Positions 10,683 to 20,700 of a DNA stretch of 64,000 bases are shown here, one piece after another. The translations under genes were made by a program, and so were the position numbers. Origin of the DNA: Rachicladosporium sp. CCFEE 5018 (lineage: Eukaryota; Ascomycota; Dothideomycetes; Cladosporiales; Cladosporiaceae); assembly GCA_002077045.2 (NCBI GenBank), contig KZ111168.1, positions 281,930 through 345,929 on the forward strand, written 5' to 3'. Within the stretch, counting starts at the first letter, position 1, and every line of letters begins with the position of its first letter. The notes under the pieces were generated by a model. The model saw only the letters and a list, made by a program, of their open reading frames with translations. It searched no databases and had not been told where the DNA came from.

Positions 10683-13600
10683 ATGCCGAAGCGCAAGAGA
10701 GATCTGGAGGTCGCGCAGTCGTACGCAAACGTTCGCAAAGATGCAGATTCCGACTCAGGGTCGAGCTGCATCGAAGTCCGGCCGCCTCTCACGCAGCCAG
10801 CCGCGCGCACGTCCAGGAACACAGTGCGCAAAGGCAAACGCGCAAAGATTGTGCACGAAGAAGAAGATGAGTTGGCGCTCATCCAAGAGCCAAAGTCGCC
10901 GCATGGCGTAGTCTTTGTGCCCTACCACGAGCGGGAAAGGGCTAAATGTGCGTATGAGAAAGCCCAGATCGCACAGAAAGAAGCCCAGCGTGCGCAAAAG
11001 GAAGCGGAGCGATCCCATCAGGCGTCCACAAGGAATCCTGGCGCTTCGAGCGCTCTGGCAAGCTTCAGGGGTGGTGGCCTCCGTTCGGCGACTGTCTCGG
11101 CTCCGCTAGCAGCTTCGTCGCCACTGGAAGCCTTCACCAGCGGCCAATTCCGCAACGTGAGACCTACGCCTCGGCCCTACTTCTCAAAAGTGACACGGCA
11201 ACCCTCGTTGAGCAGCAGCACAGCGACATCCCCGACATCATCAGTCGGCCCAGTCGAAGGCCCTGCATCATCTCGTACTTCACCTGACGGCTCGATCGAC
11301 ATGAACGACGCATCTGCCAGCTCAACACCTGAGACTGGCAGGCCAAGGAGGAGAGTCAACCGACCTTCCTACCTATACGAAGCACCGCAAGAGCTTTCCG
11401 AGGACGAGCTCGCGGCCGACGATCATAATTTTTCAACGAAGAAGACGAAGCGCAAGTCGAAGTCGAAGAAGGAGGAAGAAGATCAAGACTACATGTTCGA
11501 TGCAGAACAGCTCGAGGTAGAGAGCGCAGAGGATGCCTCAGAAATGGCTTCAGTAGAAGGCACAGAGTCCGAAGGCTCCGACGGAGAGGACGACATGATG
11601 GATGACGAGGCTGAGAGTGACAATAAGCGGAAGCGGACAGCAGAAGGCGCACCCGCTAAGATCAAGAACGGCAGGACTGCAACTAGCGGTGCGCGCGAGC
11701 AGATGATCTCGTATCTTCCCTACAAAGGAACTGTGGACACGAGCTTGCCACCTATTCATGAGATTGACGAGATGTTCTCCGACATGGTCCTCAAAGCTGA
11801 CGGTCTTGGTCTGACTGACGCATTGAGTGCACTACACCGACCACTGCGGGTAGCTACCATGTGCTCTGGTACTGAGTCGCCCCTGTTAGCGATGGAGATG
11901 ATTGCGGACGCTCTACAGGGCAGAGGTATCACGCTCGACTTCGACCATCTGTTCTCTGCCGAAATCACGCCCTTCAAGCAAGCCTATATTCAGCGCAATT
12001 TTAATCCCGCACTAATCTTCCGGGATGTCGGTGAGCTCATTGAGGCCATGAAGGACGACGTTCCACATGCGACAACGGCTTACAACGCTGTGGTACCCGT
12101 TCCCGCGAATGTCGACATTCTGATCGCTGGCACTTCATGTAAGGACTTCTCCAACTTGAACAACTGGCAACAAGACCTTGACGAGGATGGTGGCGGCGAG
12201 TCGAGCAAAACCTGGTTCGGAGTGCTGGCATATGTGAAGGCGACCCGACCCAGGATCGTTGTTCTGGAAAACGTGTCGGGCGCCCCCTTCGATCAGATGA
12301 TGGACTTCTATCGCAACATGGGCTATGAAGTTACAGGCGTGCTTGTCGATACGAAGAACTTCTACATCCCGCAGACTCGACAGCGTGGCTACGTGGTGGC
12401 GTTCGACAACACTCGGGGCGGGAAGTTGACCGGTGCCGGCGATGCCTGGGCCACGATGATGGGTCATATGCAGCGAGTAGCGAGTAGTCCGCTTGCAGAC
12501 TTCTTACTGCCAAATGACGAACTTCGAAGTCGGCCCCATGAGACTCTCGATGTCATGAACAAGAAAGAGGTCGACTGGGCGAAATGTCATACCCGACACA
12601 CAAGCACCAGACATTCGGAAGGGCTTGGTGGCGGGAGAGAGACACTCAAGTGGACAGAGAGCGGCGCGATACTGGTGCAGGAGCATGGGTCTGCTGTATG
12701 GTTCAAGCGCATAGTCAACCGCGTACGAGACTACATAGAAATGGCTGTCCTTCGCAAGGCCAGAAAGGAGGAGGACATCAGATTCAAATCACGTGTCTAC
12801 GACGTCAGTCAAAATATCGATCTCACCAAAGGCGAAGGCTCGTACGGCATATGCCCTTGCATTCATCCAACTGGCGCCTTCTATGCTTCGGATGCAGCGC
12901 GCATCCTGACAGCAGAGGAGACCCTCAAATTGCAGGGTATACCTCTCAACAAGATCTCCTTTACGAATGAGACTCAGGCAGAGATACAAGATCTGGCAGG
13001 CAATGCCATGACTTCAGTTGTGGTTGGGTCTGCTATATTGTGCGCATTGACTCACGGCATGCCGGCAATCGCAGCGAATGTCAAGGGTGCGGCTCCTGCG
13101 AACGTCTACACGCCGCTACAGCAGACAGCAGTAGGTATTCGACCGGTGCCTGAACATGCTGTGACGAAGGCTGCGCAACAGGACGAGATGTTCTTCGACG
13201 TGCAGACTGCAGCCAGTGCGGGAGCTCGCTCTGTCCGTCGCTGCTACTGCGAAGGGGCCCAGGATGTCACCGTTACCGACATCCAGCAGTGCGTTGACTG
13301 CGCGCACACAAGTTGCGTGAAGTGTGGGGGCAGTCCAGCTCACGATTACGTCCTCGCGGACGAGCTAGGCCGTGACAGCCCACTCGCATTTGAGAAGAGC
13401 CTGCGGTCGAAGCTGCCGCTGCAGCTCGGCTTCGGTGTGACACAGCTGGACCGGCTTCTCAAGACTATCCGCAAGAGCGTCAAGGATCGAGCCTACGCCG
13501 ACGCCGTCACCCAAGCACTTCGGTCAGACTTCAGCTTCGCTAGCGTCGCCAGGAAAAGAGACTGGGTTGTCAATTACACGGCGCCCACCGCAGAACTACG

Positions 13601-16600
13601 GCTTGTGCTCAATGCCGATTTGGCAGAGTGGCGTCTTTTCGCCATGCCTCCGAGCTTGCTTCCTGCCAAACACCACATGCGCAAGATGTTGAGACAGCCT
13701 ATAGCCCGCTGTGTTCTCCAGACTTCCTCATTGTTCGCAGGACAGTGGCAATGGCGCGATTTACCTGCGTCAACGTACCGTGTCAGCATAAAGGCGCAGG
13801 GTGTAATGGTGCCCACCTGGCGGGCTATGCTGAAGCTACCAAAGTGTGAGAATCCGACGGCTCCCAGCCAGCTGCGTATCAATGCGCCAGATGAGCTTCT
13901 GATCAGCGGCACCTACACTGCATTGCCAAAATGCGGCACGGCTCACGACAGTCTGTACAAGCGAATGGACCCTCCTGGCAAGCCTCTGTATCTTTTCCAA
14001 GATCCTACTCGTACAGGCGATGCGAAACTTGATACCTTTGTGTTCGCCCACAATCACGAGCGACTAGACTATGGAGAGCATCGGATCAGCGTCGCTCACC
14101 TTGAGCCAGCTTGGAAGCCATGGGCAGAGGCGGACATATTCAGCGACGCATGCGTCACCTCAGACGCGCTGTGGCGTGATACTGAGCAGTTACTCTCTGC
14201 GTCTATTAGGCCTGCGAAGATCCTGCTGCCGGTGCAGGACGGGGATAGAATTCCACAGCTGGGTTGTCAAAGCGCCGAGCTAATCGTTAGTTGTGAGGTG
14301 CAGGGCATATCCGAGCTTGTCGGGAAGACGTCCTCGATCAGCGCCAGCAATACAAGATTCTTCACTGATCACGCGTGGGTCTTGGAGATGATGAGGCGCA
14401 ATTTGCCTTCCGACGAGTGGCAGTCTCTGTCATTGGCCGTCAGCTCAGACTGTAAGACGTGCTCGCCTGCAAGACCGGCCCTGCGTTGGTCGATAGATTC
14501 GGATAACCGGCTTATTGGGATCGAAGACAAACAAGAGTCTACGAGGTACGAGCGCGAAGTCAAGCATCAGCACGAGCCACTGGTGTTGAAGACGAGCACG
14601 TCCAACGGTGTGACCACTTTGAGCTTTGGCATTGATCTTGCTTCAATGGCGCACAAGGCGATTGCGTCCCTGCGCGTGCCATCTCAGCCAACGTCGTTGC
14701 GCTGGCGACTGCATTCTATCGCGGACGCCTCTGACTTCCGTGTTCGGCCCTTCCGCCTACAGAAGACGGTCTTCAGACCCTACACTCGTGACGTCGGGAT
14801 GATGAGCATCAAGGGAGTTCCCCAGGATCTCATGCCTCAGCAGAAAGCACAGCTTGCATGGCTCAGGCAGCAGGAGACCGACGATGGAGCTCCGTTCGAG
14901 CTGGAGGCTGTGCAAGAGGCACAGCTTACATGCTGGCGTGCAGAAGTCCAGGCCACTACAAGCATTCACGTCCGTGGCAGCATTTGCGCAGATCATCCGG
15001 GCTTTGGCAAGACTCTGACAAGTCTCGCCCTGATACATGCGCATCTACTGGACGGACAGAAAGCACTTATGCAGGACCTCGAGCAGCGGCAATTGAAGTG
15101 CCCCAAAGCTGAAGGTTTGATTCCCACGAAAGCAACGCTCATCATCGCGCCTTCGGCGCTCGTGGACCAGTGGATTGCAGAAGCCGCCGACAAATTCGGC
15201 TACACGAGTGGGGTCTTACGAATCAAGACCATGGCCATGCTCGACAAATACACGATGGATGACTTCAAAGATGCCAAGATCATCGTAGTCAACCGCAATC
15301 TGCTGGAGAACGAATCCTACGGTGCACGTCTTGCAGATTTCGTTGCGATATCGGCACCAGCCGTGAAATACGGGCGAGCTTACACGGCGTGGCATGCCCT
15401 GGCAAGTCAGTACGTTCACAAGCATCTTGGCGAATTCGAGAAGGGAGGACCGTCCGGGCTTCGACAGTACAATACGGAAGTTGAGGCTGAGCGCAAGCAG
15501 ACGTTCTGGGGCTCCGCATCTCAGCAGCGGTCGTCGAAGAAGGCGTCGATAAAATCATCGACGAAAGAGCAGAGACCAGCGAAGCTACCGACCAGGCTTG
15601 CGCCACTTTTCGAGATGTTCTGGTTCAACCGCATGATCGTCGACGAATTCCATGATTGCTCCTCACAGATACAAGATATGCTGAAAGCAATCCAAGCCGA
15701 CAAGCGCCACTTACTATCAGGTACACCATGTCTGAACGACACGTATGGGGTAGCGCAGATAGCCGGCCTGCTTGGCGTGCCACTCGCGTACGGCAGCAGT
15801 AGTAGCTCGGCCATGACGAAGGGTAGCCGAGACGCTATCAAGAAGGATGCTACGGACTTGGAGCTCTTCGAACAAAGTCAACGTGTCATGTCGCACAGCA
15901 TGCACGCCCGAATCTACCAGCGAGCGCAAATATTCCTCGATACCTTCGCCAGACAGAACGTCATGGACGGCGAGCCACTCCCAGTCGAGGAGCGACTCGT
16001 GCCAATAAAACTTGATCGTGACCACATGGTCATGTATAAGGAGATCGCGCAAGACCTGATATCGCGAAACATGGTGCTGCAAGACAGCAAGGACTCGAGG
16101 ACTACAGGGCAGGTCGAACGCTTTAGGACCGCTTCTAAGGGCTACTCTCATGGCGAAGAGGTCCTCTCCCGGCGCGCCGCCCTTCTTCTCCGCACGCACA
16201 TGAGCAAGCGCACGATCGAGCTGCCGAAAGGCTTGGCTTCCCTCATTTCTGGAGGCCAAGCTGAGATTGACCGCCTAGTCATGTCATCGCAGGAAGCATG
16301 TCGCAGAGCCCAGAAGGCACAGAACGCTGCCTTGGAGGCGTTCGAGGCGGAGGCTTTGCTGAAAGATCTCACCAAAGCGCCCTTCTCTCTTGGCGACGGC
16401 GACGCAATCGACATCGTACAGCAGGCGATAGATGCACACAGGACCAAGTTGCCGCGCGAGCAGTGGATACCCGAGCTCGAGAAACTCGGTAAGATCAAGA
16501 AGACCGCGGGCACGTTGGCTGAGAGACTCAAGAAGCTCGACAAGGATGCGCTCGGTTGTGCACTGGAGCGTGACACGACTACTGTGGTCAGGACCATCTC

Positions 16601-17564
16601 GGAGGATCTGGTGACCGCCATTCGGACAAGGCGATTCATCGCAAACGTGGTCCGCCTGCCGAAGACGCCACGGTGTGAGGTCGATGACTGCAAATACAAG
16701 AAGGACGGTTGCGGTGTTTCTGCGCTATGTGGTCACCTCATCTGTGAGCATCACTACAACTTCAACGGCCCTGACAGTATATGCCCTGTGGACGGCTGTC
16801 AGGCTTCGATGCGCGACCATCACATGCTGTGGTCACATGCACTTGGGAGCATCGAAGGCAGCAGTAACTACGGCGCCAAGATCGAAAAGGCTGTCAAGCT
16901 CTTGGAGGAGATCAGAGCTCTCGAAGATCGCGCTGTGCTATTTGTTCAATACGCCTCCCAGCTTGAAGACATAGCCCATGCTCTCGAAGCCGCTGGCATT
17001 GACGCGACTGTGGTGCACGAATCAGCTCAAGCTGGAGACCTTATCAGAGCGTTTGCGGCCGATGACAGCAACGACACCGTCATCGTCCTCGATGCTTCAA
17101 GCGAGACTGCTGCCGGCTCGAACCTGCAGTGTGCCAATCATGTAATCTTCCTCTCGCCTCTCCTTTGCAAGACGCAATACAAGTACGACGCTACCATGGC
17201 ACAGGCCGTTGGTCGCGTCAAGCGCCATGGGCAGAAGAAGACGATCCACGTCCATCGTCTGCTAGCGCTCTATACCATCGATGTCGACATTCTAGAGGCA
17301 CGAGAGCGTCTTTCGCAGCGCACGCACGACGACAAAGTAATTTCACAGCAAGGTGGCTTCACCATCCCCACACCTCCGCCCATGACCATCAAGCGTGCTG
17401 GCAGGAGGCCGACGGTCAAGACTAAGTACGCCAAGCTGGTCAACGAGGCGAACTACTACAGTCTGAGGCCGTACTCTTGGGTTGCTGGGCAGCAAGGTAA
17501 GGAGGTGCTGGAGAAGCAGGACTTCAGCTCGCATGTCACTTTCTCCGAGAGGTACCAGGATTGA
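10683..17564 (+). CDS. dnmt5: DNMT5-type DNA cytosine methyltransferase with SNF2 ATPase
   Basis: One intronless frame of 2293 aa. The N-terminal 340 residues are low-complexity, basic and acidic, with a short coiled coil at about 80-112. A C5-methyltransferase domain spans about 390-790: motif I as MCSGTESP (Cys394), the motif IV catalytic loop as GTSCKDFSNLN (Cys486), ENVSGAP (motif VI), QTRQRGY (motif VIII) and a terminal AGNAMTSVVVGSA. A Cys-rich patch follows (CYCEGAQ...CVDCAHTSCVKC). The C-terminal half is a SNF2 ATPase: Walker A PGFGKT (Lys1443), DEFH box (1654-1657), LLSGTP (motif III) and QAVGRVKRHGQ (from 2174, motif VI). A RING-like finger beginning at Cys1998 and ending CPVDGC is inserted between the ATPase lobes. 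This architecture matches DNMT5, an ATP-dependent maintenance CpG methyltransferase in Cryptococcus. All catalytic motifs look intact, so the gene appears functional. I see no N-terminal chromodomain. Confidence 0.95.
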   Translation: MPKRKRDLEVAQSYANVRKDADSDSGSSCIEVRPPLTQPAARTSRNTVRKGKRAKIVHEEEDELALIQEPKSPHGVVFVPYHERERAKCAYEKAQIAQKEAQRAQKEAERSHQASTRNPGASSALASFRGGGLRSATVSAPLAASSPLEAFTSGQFRNVRPTPRPYFSKVTRQPSLSSSTATSPTSSVGPVEGPASSRTSPDGSIDMNDASASSTPETGRPRRRVNRPSYLYEAPQELSEDELAADDHNFSTKKTKRKSKSKKEEEDQDYMFDAEQLEVESAEDASEMASVEGTESEGSDGEDDMMDDEAESDNKRKRTAEGAPAKIKNGRTATSGAREQMISYLPYKGTVDTSLPPIHEIDEMFSDMVLKADGLGLTDALSALHRPLRVATMCSGTESPLLAMEMIADALQGRGITLDFDHLFSAEITPFKQAYIQRNFNPALIFRDVGELIEAMKDDVPHATTAYNAVVPVPANVDILIAGTSCKDFSNLNNWQQDLDEDGGGESSKTWFGVLAYVKATRPRIVVLENVSGAPFDQMMDFYRNMGYEVTGVLVDTKNFYIPQTRQRGYVVAFDNTRGGKLTGAGDAWATMMGHMQRVASSPLADFLLPNDELRSRPHETLDVMNKKEVDWAKCHTRHTSTRHSEGLGGGRETLKWTESGAILVQEHGSAVWFKRIVNRVRDYIEMAVLRKARKEEDIRFKSRVYDVSQNIDLTKGEGSYGICPCIHPTGAFYASDAARILTAEETLKLQGIPLNKISFTNETQAEIQDLAGNAMTSVVVGSAILCALTHGMPAIAANVKGAAPANVYTPLQQTAVGIRPVPEHAVTKAAQQDEMFFDVQTAASAGARSVRRCYCEGAQDVTVTDIQQCVDCAHTSCVKCGGSPAHDYVLADELGRDSPLAFEKSLRSKLPLQLGFGVTQLDRLLKTIRKSVKDRAYADAVTQALRSDFSFASVARKRDWVVNYTAPTAELRLVLNADLAEWRLFAMPPSLLPAKHHMRKMLRQPIARCVLQTSSLFAGQWQWRDLPASTYRVSIKAQGVMVPTWRAMLKLPKCENPTAPSQLRINAPDELLISGTYTALPKCGTAHDSLYKRMDPPGKPLYLFQDPTRTGDAKLDTFVFAHNHERLDYGEHRISVAHLEPAWKPWAEADIFSDACVTSDALWRDTEQLLSASIRPAKILLPVQDGDRIPQLGCQSAELIVSCEVQGISELVGKTSSISASNTRFFTDHAWVLEMMRRNLPSDEWQSLSLAVSSDCKTCSPARPALRWSIDSDNRLIGIEDKQESTRYEREVKHQHEPLVLKTSTSNGVTTLSFGIDLASMAHKAIASLRVPSQPTSLRWRLHSIADASDFRVRPFRLQKTVFRPYTRDVGMMSIKGVPQDLMPQQKAQLAWLRQQETDDGAPFELEAVQEAQLTCWRAEVQATTSIHVRGSICADHPGFGKTLTSLALIHAHLLDGQKALMQDLEQRQLKCPKAEGLIPTKATLIIAPSALVDQWIAEAADKFGYTSGVLRIKTMAMLDKYTMDDFKDAKIIVVNRNLLENESYGARLADFVAISAPAVKYGRAYTAWHALASQYVHKHLGEFEKGGPSGLRQYNTEVEAERKQTFWGSASQQRSSKKASIKSSTKEQRPAKLPTRLAPLFEMFWFNRMIVDEFHDCSSQIQDMLKAIQADKRHLLSGTPCLNDTYGVAQIAGLLGVPLAYGSSSSSAMTKGSRDAIKKDATDLELFEQSQRVMSHSMHARIYQRAQIFLDTFARQNVMDGEPLPVEERLVPIKLDRDHMVMYKEIAQDLISRNMVLQDSKDSRTTGQVERFRTASKGYSHGEEVLSRRAALLLRTHMSKRTIELPKGLASLISGGQAEIDRLVMSSQEACRRAQKAQNAALEAFEAEALLKDLTKAPFSLGDGDAIDIVQQAIDAHRTKLPREQWIPELEKLGKIKKTAGTLAERLKKLDKDALGCALERDTTTVVRTISEDLVTAIRTRRFIANVVRLPKTPRCEVDDCKYKKDGCGVSALCGHLICEHHYNFNGPDSICPVDGCQASMRDHHMLWSHALGSIEGSSNYGAKIEKAVKLLEEIRALEDRAVLFVQYASQLEDIAHALEAAGIDATVVHESAQAGDLIRAFAADDSNDTVIVLDASSETAAGSNLQCANHVIFLSPLLCKTQYKYDATMAQAVGRVKRHGQKKTIHVHRLLALYTIDVDILEARERLSQRTHDDKVISQQGGFTIPTPPPMTIKRAGRRPTVKTKYAKLVNEANYYSLRPYSWVAGQQGKEVLEKQDFSSHVTFSERYQD

Positions 17565-17793
17565 GGGGGAGGTGTTCAGGTGTAAGATGGTAGCATTGGA
17601 AAGAGACGTGGGATGGTGCTGGCATGCATGGCGCGCGGCGTTTTGTACGATACCCCTTTGCGCATAGCATCCACATGATGGCATCATCGCGGACACTGAG
17701 AGGTGGAAGAGCGATGACCAGACTCACGATATTCGGTATCGAAATTGCCTTGACATCATACACGTTTCACTGCGCCCGTTCCCATGCATTACC

Positions 17794-20700
17794 CTAATCC
17801 TGCATCTCCACATCACTCCCCTCCACTTCCTCCTCCTTAGCTTTCTCCTCAACCCTAGTAAACACTCCACATCCCCCCGTTCCCACACCTCCCAGCCTCC
17901 CCACCACAATCCTCGCTGACGGTCCAGCCAACCCCTCAACCTCCCCACCAAGTACAGCCTCCCTCAAAAAGCCTACCGTAGTCTCAAAACTCATCTTCAT
18001 AAACGGACTCACGTTCCCTCTAAATCCCATGCGATTGAAAGCCTTGTACTCGCCATCTCGCGTCATATAGTCGGCGATGAGCGTCAGATGTCGGACATCG
18101 ACGCTGATACCGTGGCCGGCGAATACGGAGCTAAGCTCGAGAACTATGCTTGAGCGAGCTGCTTCGACGCCGTAGGTGTGTAGCAGCGAGGCGGTGGAGT
18201 TGGGGAGAATGTGGTTTGGAGGGACGATGTGCTGGTAATCCCACATTGCTTTGATGTTCACGCCTGCAGTCAGGATCTGCTTGGTGCTGCCGTTGGAAGA
18301 TTTGAAGGTCGCTTCGTCGAAGGCTGCAGAGGAGATGTTCTCCACTGACTGGATGAGTGCTTCTTTACACGCTCGTTCGAGCAGCGAGAGGAGCAGGAGT
18401 TTGGCTGTCGAGGCTGCGTACTCAAGCGTGAAAGTGCAGAGGCTGGTGACGGGGTCGAAAGCGAAGGATGTGATGTCGTTGGTGGACTTATTACCTTTGA
18501 TGCGGGATTCGCGGTCGGCGGCTAGGATCTTCTGGGTGCGAGAGTCGACGTCCATGTCAACGTCTTCGCCGTCTTTGGGAGAGCGAGAGCTGCCGCCATA
18601 GGCTTCATCTTCGGGCTCGAAGTCTGAGGCAGCATCGTCTTGTTGAGCTACTTTTGCGGCGAGGTCGGCATCTTCCTCGTCTTCGTAGGCTTCGTAGCCG
18701 GCTTGTTGGCGATTGCCCTTTGCCTTGTCGCGCGTGGCATCATCATCGCCATCATCGTCCGAGTCGTCGTCACCGCCTTCGCGCTCTGCAGCGGCTCGTC
18801 CAGACTCTTGCTCCGTTGCGCCGGCGCTTTTGCCAATGTCTGGCATGGCATCACTTTGCGCGCTGCCTTTGAGACTCTTCTCCTCCTTGCGCTTCTTCAG
18901 CTCCTTTCTAGTCATGGCTTGCAGTCTCGGCAGCAACTGGAACTCAATAGCACTGATCACGTCTTGCACGGTAATCGCATACTCCCGCCCGTACTCTTCC
19001 CTGCTGAACAACTGCAGCCTGACCTCGTACTTCTTCGCCTCCTCGTACGCAATGCCCTTGCCCACACTCTCTCTGACCTCGACAGAGTCCACGACCTCAC
19101 TCAGCGCTAGTCGGCTAATCCCCTTCGCAAAGCGTCTCCCCTCTTCGGCCGAGATCTCATCATGCAGCTTCAGCGTCATCAATGGCGTAGCAATATTCGT
19201 AGCAGCAGTCATGACAATCTCTCGCAACCTGGGAATACCCAAGGTGACGTTCTTGGCCGCGTGACCAGCCAAATGGAAAGTGTTCAGCGTCATCTGCGTA
19301 CTCGGCTCTCCTACAGATTGCCCAGCAATCACACCAACAGCCTCACCAGGCTCAACGACAGATCGCATATAGCGCATGTCCTGGATACCGCGGAACTCGT
19401 TCTTTGTCAGTCGGCCAGCGATGTTCTTCTTCTTATCCTTGATCAGAGAGTCAGGATTGTAGTCCATGTAATCTCTAGCACTGGCGAAGAGCTTCTCGCT
19501 AATAGCACCAGCTTGTCGTGATGGGTTGTAGATGCTCAACGCTGGATCTGAGGCTCCCAAATCGCCGCCTGACTTGCGATAAGCTTTCTCGGCGTTCTTT
19601 GTAGCTTCTTGCGCATCTTTATCGAGGATGCTCTCGAAGTCGCGGTCCATGGAGAAGCTTTCGACAAGCGAATAGTGATTCTGGGCCGTGAAGGTGAAGT
19701 CGCTAAGGTACTTCGCTTTCGCGACATCGAGCCCATCTTCGCCGTAGAGGAATTGAATCACAGAGCCGTCTGTGTCACGGACGCTGGAGTCGTACTCGAC
19801 TTTGAGACCTTCCATGCCCTTGATGAGACAGCGCTGCAAGTAGCCACTTCGACTTGTCTTAACGGCTGTGTCGATCAGACCTTCTCTCCCAGCCATGGCG
19901 TGGAAGTAGAACTCCTGTGGTCGTACACCCGTTAAGAAGCGATCGACAATGTAGCCTCCAGCGCGGACAGAAGTCTCAAAGGGCTTGAAGCACGGCAGCG
20001 TCTTTCCGGAAACCATCACTGGTACTCGTCGACCTTCGAGGACCTGCTGACCTAGATTGCATGAGATCTGGTTGGCGTTCACGCCCGATCCTTTAGCGCC
20101 AGAGGAAGTCATGAGCTGCATCTGATTCTTCGGGAAGGGTTTCGTAAGTGCTGTAGGCAAACAGGCGGCGGTGACGGCTGTCGACAGTAACGTGGTAGAA
20201 GTGTTCGTCAGTTGATCCAACTCTCGCATCTTGTCGTCGTCACGAAGCACACCCTCAAGCCTCCGCCGCAGCTCACGACTAGTGGTACTTATAGCGGTAG
20301 GATCAAGTGTGACGTATCTCGCAGACACATCGAAGCCAATGCTCTCCGTTCCAGCGAGTGCCTTCTGCCGCATGCTCTCACCTCTTTGGGTGAAGATCAG
20401 GTCTTCTACACCACAAGAGTGCGCTCGCATGTGTAGTAGCTTCGTCAACAGCCGACCAAGCACGGATAGTAGTCGACCAGCTACGGTATGTCCGTATGCT
20501 TCGTAGACACTATTGACTAGCCCTCCGCCTGAAGGACCGATCTGTTTCTTGTCGATAATACCCTGCATCAGCTCCCCTTCCGAGAAGATGACCGTCGCTT
20601 CCTCGGAGTTCGCATTCCATAGCTTCGCCGGAGTCGTCGAAACACCCTTCATAGTCAGACCCTGATGCGCAGGCGGTGTAATATTCTTCAGCACCGAAGT

